DNA of 54,287 nucleotides from UBA10183 sp041653835 (GTDB taxonomy: Bacteria; Omnitrophota; Gorgyraeia; Gorgyraeales; Gorgyraeaceae): positions 1-54,287 of the forward strand of contig JBAZEP010000008.1 in assembly GCA_041653835.1 (NCBI GenBank), written 5' to 3'. Positions 49,110 to 54,287 of the stretch are shown one piece after another (the first letter of the stretch is position 1; the number at the start of each line of letters is the position of its first letter). Position numbers and translations under genes: made by a program. The notes below the pieces were generated by a model. That model worked only from the letters and a program-made list of their open reading frames with translations, was not told the DNA's origin and did not search any database.

Positions 49110-50716
49110 ATTTTTGCCTGTTTGTTCAATGCCGCCCTCACAAAATCCCTGAACAACGGATGGCAGTTGTCAGGTTTTGATTTAAATTCCGGATGGAACT
49201 GGCACGCCACAAACCACGGATGGTCCTTCATCTCCACTATCTCCACAAGCCTGAGATCGGGAGATGACCCTGAAACAATAAGGCCCTCTTTTTCCATACT
49301 TCTTTTATAATGCGCGTCAAACTCGTAACGGTGCCTGTGGCGTTCTGAGATCTTTTCTTTCCCGTAAGCCTCGAAACTACGCGTGCCCTTTTTCAATTTG
49401 CACGGATACGCCCCCAGGCGCATGGTACCGCCCATGTTCTTTACCCTCTTCTGCTCCTCGAGAAGGCTTATCACGGGATACGGCGTGCATTTTTCGAATT
49501 CCGTGGAATTGGCTTTTTTAAGTTTGCACACATGCCTGGCGAATTCGATGACGGCGCACTGCATGCCGAGGCATATACCGAAAAACGGTATATTATTTTC
49601 CCTGGCGAATTTAATTGCCTCGATCTTGCCTTCTATGCCGCGGTTGCCGAACCCGCCCGGGACCAGGATGCCGGAAACCCCGTTCAAAAATTTTTCCGCG
49701 CCTTTTTGTTCTATCTCTTCCGCGTCTATCTTCTTTATGTTTACCTTACTATCGTTAGCGATGCCGGCGTGCTTAAGCGCTTCATAGATAGACTTATAAG
49801 CGTCGTTGAGCTCTATATATTTTCCCACGACCGCTATCGAAACCTTGTTGGAAGGATGCAGCGACCTTTTCACGACTTTTTCCCGCCATTCGCGAAGATC
49901 CCCTTCCTGGTATCTGACCTCGAGAAGTTTCAGTATTATCTTATCCAATCCCTGTTCCTGGAATAAAAGCGGGACCTCGTATATATCCCTTACATCAGGC
50001 GCGTCTATTACCGCGTCCTCATCCACATTGCAGAAAAGCGATATTTTTTCCTTTATCTTTTTTGAAATAGGTTTTTCGGTCCTCGCGACCAGTATATCAG
50101 GCTGTATGCCTATTTCCCTTAGCTTTCCCACGCTGTGCTGGGTAGGCTTTGTCTTTACCTCTTCCGCGGCTTTCAAATAAGGGACAAGCGTCAAATGTAT
50201 ATTTATAGAATTCCCTCTCCCGAGATGCTGCCTGAACTGTCTTATAGCCTCAAGGAAAGGCAGGCTTTCTATATCACCTACTGTCCCTCCTATCTCGCAG
50301 ATAACCACGTCTATGTCCTTGCCCTGGGAAACCTTTTTTATGTGCGCTATTATCTCATTTGTTATATGAGGGACCACCTGGACCGTGGCGCCGAGATAAT
50401 CGCCTTTGCGCTCTTTTGTTATTACGGAGTTATAAATTTTCCCTGTGGTAATGTTGTTTTCCTGTGTCATATTCGCGTTTATAAAACGCTCATAATGGCC
50501 CAGGTCGAGATCTGTCTCCGCGCCGTCATCCGTCACATAAACCTCTCCGTGCTGGAACGGATTCATCGTGCCCGGATCCACGTTTATATAGGGGTCGCAT
50601 TTTTGTATGGTCACCTTAAGCCCTTTAGATTCCAGGAGTTTCCCGATGGAAGCGGATGTGATCCCCTTGCCAAGGCTGGATACCACTCCCCCTGTTATAA
50701 AAATATATTTTGGCAT
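49106..50716 (-). CDS. pyrG: CTP synthase
   Basis: Aminates UTP to CTP using glutamine. The 536-aa protein has the synthetase domain with FITGGVVSSLGKGITSASIG, CDPYINVDPGTMNPFQHGE, CEIGGTVGDIES, and the class I glutaminase domain with Cys in PFFGICLGMQCAVIEF and His/Glu in QFHPEFKSKP. Its place between kdsB and kdsA is informative: KdsB spends CTP to make CMP-Kdo, so co-expression meets the demand. A kdsB-pyrG neighbourhood is also known in chlamydiae. Confidence 0.97.
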   Translation of the reverse strand: MPKYIFITGGVVSSLGKGITSASIGKLLESKGLKVTIQKCDPYINVDPGTMNPFQHGEVYVTDDGAETDLDLGHYERFINANMTQENNITTGKIYNSVITKERKGDYLGATVQVVPHITNEIIAHIKKVSQGKDIDVVICEIGGTVGDIESLPFLEAIRQFRQHLGRGNSINIHLTLVPYLKAAEEVKTKPTQHSVGKLREIGIQPDILVARTEKPISKKIKEKISLFCNVDEDAVIDAPDVRDIYEVPLLFQEQGLDKIILKLLEVRYQEGDLREWREKVVKRSLHPSNKVSIAVVGKYIELNDAYKSIYEALKHAGIANDSKVNIKKIDAEEIEQKGAEKFLNGVSGILVPGGFGNRGIEGKIEAIKFARENNIPFFGICLGMQCAVIEFARHVCKLKKANSTEFEKCTPYPVISLLEEQKRVKNMGGTMRLGAYPCKLKKGTRSFEAYGKEKISERHRHRYEFDAHYKRSMEKEGLIVSGSSPDLRLVEIVEMKDHPWFVACQFHPEFKSKPDNCHPLFRDFVRAALNKQAKI

Positions 50717-50717
50717 A

Positions 50718-51461
50718 CTATTTTTTTCCTTTCACGATTTCAACAGCCTTTTCCAGATCCTCAGGCGTATCGATGCCTATTGTATCATATTTTGTCTCGA
50801 TGACTTTTATTTTGTAACCATTCTCCAGGACGCGTAACTGTTCCAATTTTTCAGTTTTTTCCAGGCGCGACTGCGGAAGCGATTTAAAAGTAAAAAGAAA
50901 ATCCTTTGTGTAAGCGTAGATGCCTATATGCTTATAATAATCTATTACCTGTAATTTATCATCCGACCCCATTCTTTCGTACGGCACAGGCGACCTTGAA
51001 AAATATAGCGCGTAACCGTTCCTGTCGAATACTACTTTGACAACGTTGGGATCCTGTATCTCCTGGACGTCTGTTATTTTATGGCAGAGCGTTGCCATAA
51101 CCAACGCCCTGTCTTTTAAAATAGCTCCTGAAACATCATCTATCATCGAAGGATGCAATAACGGCTCATCCGCCTGGATATTCACGATGATCTTCGCGTC
51201 AATAGAAGCGGCTACTTCAGTCAGCCGGTCCGAGCCGCTTTTATGAGCGCTCGAGGTATAAACGACATTCGCGCCGAACCCTTTGGCAATATTATAAATA
51301 CGCTTGTCATCCGTGGCTATTATAAGCTCGTCTATGGTGTTGGCTTTTTTCGCGTTCTCCCAGGTATGCTGTATCACGGGCTTACCGCAAAAATCCGCCA
51401 GGAGTTTGCCTTCGAACCTTGTGGAACCGTATCTCGCTGGAATTATACCGGCTGCTTCCAT
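50718..51461 (-). CDS. kdsB: 3-deoxy-manno-octulosonate cytidylyltransferase
   Basis: Activates Kdo as CMP-Kdo for lipid A glycosylation. The 247-aa nucleotidyltransferase has IPARYGSTRFEGKLLADFCG (in part), the metal-binding NIQADEPLL, DRNGYALYFSRSPVPYER and GIYAYTKDFL, all typical of KdsB. Four bases separate it from hldA, and one base from pyrG. With kdsA, kdsC and kdsD nearby, the whole Kdo activation route is in one operon. Confidence 0.96.
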   Translation of the reverse strand: MEAAGIIPARYGSTRFEGKLLADFCGKPVIQHTWENAKKANTIDELIIATDDKRIYNIAKGFGANVVYTSSAHKSGSDRLTEVAASIDAKIIVNIQADEPLLHPSMIDDVSGAILKDRALVMATLCHKITDVQEIQDPNVVKVVFDRNGYALYFSRSPVPYERMGSDDKLQVIDYYKHIGIYAYTKDFLFTFKSLPQSRLEKTEKLEQLRVLENGYKIKVIETKYDTIGIDTPEDLEKAVEIVKGKK

Positions 51462-51464
51462 GGA

Positions 51465-52439
51465 TTATTTCAACCTTTCTATCAATTCCTTCTGTGTGAT
51501 GACCGCTATCCCGACCTTGCCTACCACGATACCCGCCGCGATATTCGAGATGTACGCCGCGTCTTTCATATTCGCGCCAAGCGCGAGCGCCAGCGTAAAA
51601 ACGCTTATAACCGTATCCCCCGCTCCCGAGACATCGAATACCTCCTGGGCAACCGTGGGTATGTGCGTAATACTGCCGCTCCTCTCAAAAAGCCGCATGC
51701 CGTTTTCTCCCAGCGTCATGAGGACTCCCTCGCAGTTCAATTTTTTGAGAAGCGCGGCGCCTATTTTCAATATACTTTCGTTATCTTTTACTTTTATCCC
51801 CGCGGCTTGAGCAGCCTCGTGATGATTGGGGGTTATCGCCGTCACTCCCTTATAATACGAAAAATGCTCTTCCTTCGGATCTACCGTAATGATCTTCTTC
51901 TTTTTTTTCGCTATTGCCAGTACCTCCTTGAGAAGCCTTGCGGAGATAACGCCTTTACCATAATCCTCTATCACGATAGCGTCCATTTCGTCTATTACAT
52001 CCTTCACGTAATTTATTATCTTATCCGACACAGCCGTCGAAATGCCGTCTATCTTCTCCCTGTCTATCCTTACCACCTGCTGATGATGCGCCACCACCCT
52101 GGTTTTCAGGGTTGTAGGCCTGCTGTCATCTGCGACAATACCGTCCACATTTATCCCTTTTTCCGTAAGGCCTTCTTTGAGTATGCCTGCCCGCTCGTCA
52201 GACCCGGAGACGCCGGCTATATACACCCTGGCGCCCAGTGAACCCATATTATTCGCGACATTCGCGGCTCCTCCCGGCATAAACGACTCGGACTTGACCC
52301 AGACCACAGGCACAGGCGCCTCAGGAGAAATCCTGGAAACGTCTCCCCAGACAAATTCATCCAGTATCAAATCCCCTATTACCAGGATCTTCGCGTTGCC
52401 AAACCCAGGTATTATCTTCTTCAATTTTGCCGTATTCAT
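51465..52439 (-). CDS. hldA: D-glycero-beta-D-manno-heptose-7-phosphate kinase
   Basis: PfkB-family sugar kinase that phosphorylates heptose-7-P at C1 for ADP-heptose synthesis. The 324-aa protein has GDLILDEFVWGDVSRISPEAP (in part), PGGAANVANNMGSLGARVY (in part), VDPKEEHFSYY, TPNHHEA and the catalytic segment DVSGAGDTVISVFTLALA with its Asp. It equals only the kinase half of E. coli HldE; no cytidylyltransferase-like adenylyltransferase domain is attached. A palindrome separates it from the upstream gene. Confidence 0.92.
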   Translation of the reverse strand: MNTAKLKKIIPGFGNAKILVIGDLILDEFVWGDVSRISPEAPVPVVWVKSESFMPGGAANVANNMGSLGARVYIAGVSGSDERAGILKEGLTEKGINVDGIVADDSRPTTLKTRVVAHHQQVVRIDREKIDGISTAVSDKIINYVKDVIDEMDAIVIEDYGKGVISARLLKEVLAIAKKKKKIITVDPKEEHFSYYKGVTAITPNHHEAAQAAGIKVKDNESILKIGAALLKKLNCEGVLMTLGENGMRLFERSGSITHIPTVAQEVFDVSGAGDTVISVFTLALALGANMKDAAYISNIAAGIVVGKVGIAVITQKELIERLK

Positions 52440-52451
52440 CTTTTCCTGTCT

Positions 52452-52492
52452 TTAAGGTAAGATTTGCGACACTGTCAAAAATCTTCCCTTAA
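52452..52492. repeat. GACACTGTC-core palindrome, copy 3 (upstream of hldA)
   Basis: 20-base arms (52452-52471 and 52473-52492) with three mismatches around a single C; ends TTAAGG/CCTTAA, core GACACTGTC. It lies between the stop of the unknown gene (52499) and the hldA ATG (52439). It is the most diverged of the three copies. Confidence 0.75.
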
Positions 52493-52498
52493 GCATGG

Positions 52499-53446
52499 TT
52501 ATATTTTTTCAATTACCGCCTGCGCGAGCAGGGGGATCATTATTTCGTGGTGGCCGGTTATGTTATAACCCCTGCCGCCTGATTTTACAGGCCTGGAAGT
52601 CACGTTTTGAGCGGGCCTGTAGTGCTGTATCATATCAAAATTCGCCGCGGTAAAATCTTTTACCTTATATCCGAGATTCCTCGCGACATTTATCGCTTTT
52701 AAAAATACTTCTGGAAGAATAACTGAAGAGCCTATATTTAACACCACGCCGCCGTCATTGAGCGCCGCCACCTCCTCTATGAGGCCGTGGAAGTCTTTTA
52801 ACGACGCCTCGCCTGCCGCGCCGGCGTCAAAACTCGGATGCTGGTGGATTATATCGGTACCTATGGCGATATGCACGCTTGAGCGGACATCTTCTTTCAG
52901 GGCATTGAATAAAAGGCTCTGGTTCCTGAAAGGGAGCTTCTCGTCGTTTATTACTCCGGCTATAGCCCTGCCCGCTCCTATATCCTTTTCAACCGCTTCT
53001 TCAAGAGCGCCGTTTATATATAAAGCTGTTTCCTTTGCCATGCCGAAACTGCCGTCCTCGAGAGCGCCCGGCACATCCTCCGAAGTCCTGCCTATAAGCG
53101 CCACCTCGAAATCATGAATAGCGCCTGCGCCATTAAGAGAGATGGCTGTTATAATCTTCTTTTTCATTAATTCTATGATAACAGGGTTCAGGCCGCACTT
53201 AATAACATGCGCGCCCATCATGAATATGACCGGTTTTTTCTTTTTATACGCGGAGACAATGGCGTCTGCTATCGCCTTAAAATCCGGGACCGCGAGTATG
53301 TTAGGCAGGGAATCGTAAAAATCGGAGAAGCTCGCGCCTTTCAAAGGAGGTTTAGCGAAATCCTCGCGCCTTACCTTGCATTTCCTCTTGGATATGGGAT
53401 AAGTCTTTAATTTATCGAGATTTATCTTTATTTTATCTTCCGCCAT
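52499..53446 (-). CDS. Conserved protein of unknown function heading the heptose/Kdo operon (deoxyhypusine synthase-like?)
   Basis: 315 aa, soluble, no signal peptide. Conserved-looking patches are VIFMMGAHVIKCGLNPVI, ISLNGAGAIHDFEVALIGRT, GSFGMAKETALYIN, GTDIIHQHPSFD, NIGSSVILPEVFLKA and the C-terminal GHHEIMIPLL. The alternating strand/helix pattern, glycine-rich turns and NGAGAIHDFE recall the NAD-binding fold of deoxyhypusine synthase homologues in bacteria, but I cannot confirm this and the substrate would not be eIF5A. It is first in the operon with hldA and kdsB, so a role in surface-sugar supply is plausible. The start has AAAGGA. Confidence 0.6.
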   Translation of the reverse strand: MAEDKIKINLDKLKTYPISKRKCKVRREDFAKPPLKGASFSDFYDSLPNILAVPDFKAIADAIVSAYKKKKPVIFMMGAHVIKCGLNPVIIELMKKKIITAISLNGAGAIHDFEVALIGRTSEDVPGALEDGSFGMAKETALYINGALEEAVEKDIGAGRAIAGVINDEKLPFRNQSLLFNALKEDVRSSVHIAIGTDIIHQHPSFDAGAAGEASLKDFHGLIEEVAALNDGGVVLNIGSSVILPEVFLKAINVARNLGYKVKDFTAANFDMIQHYRPAQNVTSRPVKSGGRGYNITGHHEIMIPLLAQAVIEKI

Positions 53447-53467
53447 TTAATATCCTTTAATCCGGTT

Positions 53468-53496
53468 ATTTTAACATTAATAGCAATGCGTGTCAA
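53468..53496 (-). promoter_or_regulatory. Promoter of the heptose/Kdo operon
   Basis: Minus-strand TTGACA (53491-53496), 17 bases, TAAAAT (53468-53473), about 20 bases upstream of the ATG at 53446. A well-formed sigma70-type promoter that should drive everything from the unknown gene through kdsC to the receivers. Confidence 0.75.
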
Positions 53497-53516
53497 GAAA
53501 TCGGAGGATATTCGCG

Positions 53517-53539
53517 GGGGAGGGTTTCAAACCCTCCCC
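53517..53539. repeat. GGGGAGGGTTT palindrome at the end of the DUF3108 gene
   Basis: Perfect 11-base arms GGGGAGGGTTT / AAACCCTCCCC around one C. The TAG stop of the DUF3108 gene overlaps its right edge (TAGGGGAGGG on the minus strand). Strong enough to form a 3'-end hairpin, but with no T run behind it. Confidence 0.65.
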
Positions 53540-54287
53540 TACTCTATCTTCTGCAATGTTATTGTTATCGTCCCCACCAGCGGGATACTACTCTTCACCA
53601 CAACAAGAAGGGGTATGCGTTCCTCATCAGCCGAAAACCAGATGCTGACCTTTGCCCTTTTATTCAGTTCGCCCTGGAACCAGGACAGGGGTTCAGCCAT
53701 AAACGCCTGCCAGCTTTTTAAATCTTTTATCTTTATTATTCCTCTTTCCACTATCTTTGTCTCAAGGAGCCAGTTTTTGTCATCAAGGTGCACATTGGCG
53801 AAAACAGGCTCGTTAAGGTTTGCGCTCTTGAGCCTGTAATAATAAATACAGCTCACGGGATCATGTACCGGCTTAGGTACATTGAATTCCTTTTTCTCAT
53901 TATTGATCCTGGAAATACAGACCGCCTTTCCCAGCGTCTGGTCAAAATCAACATATTCATCCACAAAGCGGCTTCCTTCTGTTTGTTTCTTATCGAATCT
54001 TATCGGATAAAGATCTTTCGTGCTTATGTATGTCGTTATCTCGTCTTCTACCTTAAACAGTTTCGCCGCGAAAGAAGCTGTCTCCGCTTTCGCTGTTATG
54101 CGGTAAACTTCTATACCATTCAATTTCGTAATCTCATCTACCGATAAAGTCGCGTATCCAACATCCATTCCCATCCACTCCGCCTTATAGGTAAATTTCT
54201 CACCTATCCTGAGCTTGGACTTGGGGACTTCTATCTTGATGTCTTCAGCCCTCTTTCCCCTTATCTTATAGCTTGACGCTACCCCGC
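53539..54287 (-). CDS. DUF3108-type envelope protein, 5' end outside the window
   Basis: The frame is open to the right edge, so the N-terminus, probably with a signal peptide, is missing. The visible 248 or so residues contain IGEKFTYKAEWMGMDVGYAT, the opening of DUF3108 proteins, then beta-rich sequence including EDEITTYISTKDLYPIRF, CIYYYRLKS and IPLLVVVKSSIPLVGTITI (in part). Members are predicted periplasmic or outer-membrane proteins of unknown function, with a lipid-binding-like beta barrel. The internal ATG at 54174 is not the start, since the family motif continues upstream of it. Confidence 0.8.
   Translation of the reverse strand, partial: GVASSYKIRGKRAEDIKIEVPKSKLRIGEKFTYKAEWMGMDVGYATLSVDEITKLNGIEVYRITAKAETASFAAKLFKVEDEITTYISTKDLYPIRFDKKQTEGSRFVDEYVDFDQTLGKAVCISRINNEKKEFNVPKPVHDPVSCIYYYRLKSANLNEPVFANVHLDDKNWLLETKIVERGIIKIKDLKSWQAFMAEPLSWFQGELNKRAKVSIWFSADEERIPLLVVVKSSIPLVGTITITLQKIE

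Noticed and set aside
51243..52241. 332-codon plus-strand open frame
   Set aside because: It lies opposite kdsB and hldA, which have full family motifs. Its translation is rich in Tyr/His/Arg with no recognisable domain, typical of an antisense shadow.
1..54287. tRNA, rRNA, IS elements or phage genes
   Set aside because: Intergenic gaps are all about 130 bases or less and I saw no cloverleaf, rRNA segment or transposase motif; every long minus-strand frame is accounted for.

Overview
All the genes I can support in this window lie on the minus strand, so the window reads right to left as a few long operons. It has outer-membrane genes (Kdo and heptose synthesis, an LpxL-type acyltransferase, Lpt export), a membrane pyrophosphatase, class I and II tRNA synthetases and the MEP isoprenoid pathway. 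This points to a diderm, LPS-making bacterium. A very long secreted fusion enzyme, palindromic repeats between and inside genes, and the gene order together suggest a candidate phylum such as Omnitrophota. That assignment is inference, with no marker-gene test behind it. I saw no rRNA, tRNA, CRISPR, IS element or phage gene. No stretch over 300 bases lacks a gene.

Layout in the direction of transcription (high to low coordinates):
(1) 54287-44720: a 5'-truncated DUF3108 protein. Then a clear sigma70-type promoter leads into an unknown conserved gene, hldA, kdsB, pyrG, kdsA, kdsD, kdsC, a soluble histidine kinase and two stand-alone receivers. This is the Kdo/heptose supply line with a signalling module at its tail.
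(2) 44701-33213: a promoter, then lpxL-like, OstA/LptA-like and lptB, running on into tig (no PPIase domain), clpP, a class V aminotransferase, serA, a homocitrate/isopropylmalate synthase-like gene, purA and hppA.
(3) 33185-32324: a single OmpA/MotB-type lipoprotein gene between its own promoter and a terminator.
(4) 32315-25682: uppS, cdsA, dxr, rseP, ispG and proS, the envelope-precursor and isoprenoid cluster.
(5) 25656-14743: a strong promoter, an 8.8-kb gene and a phosphofructokinase gene. The 8.8-kb gene encodes a secreted protein with an EreA/TIKI-like hydrolase domain, a UDP-sugar pyrophosphorylase with a beta-helix, a phosphohexomutase and a glucose-6-phosphate isomerase. The phosphofructokinase follows in the same frame after one stop codon and has its own signal peptide.
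(6) 14728-59: a promoter with an attenuator-like leader, then rimP, nusA, infB, trpS, scpA, scpB, pheA, hisC, aroF, tyrA, plsC, ispH, rpsA, tyrS and a terminator. A second strong promoter, nearly identical to the one in (5), fires off the left edge.

The most unusual system is region (5). Four consecutive sugar-phosphate activities (UDP-sugar/hexose-1-P, hexose-1-P/hexose-6-P, G6P/F6P, F6P/F1,6BP) are collected in two adjacent proteins that both carry Sec-type signal peptides, and a K-L-A-S-[N/D]-E motif recurs at the domain joints. The catalytic motifs look largely intact, so this may be glycolytic or glycogen chemistry placed outside the cytoplasm, or a polyprotein processed at the joints.

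A second theme is several families of short palindromes. They sit at stop codons between co-transcribed genes, and two are translated in frame inside proS and kdsD.
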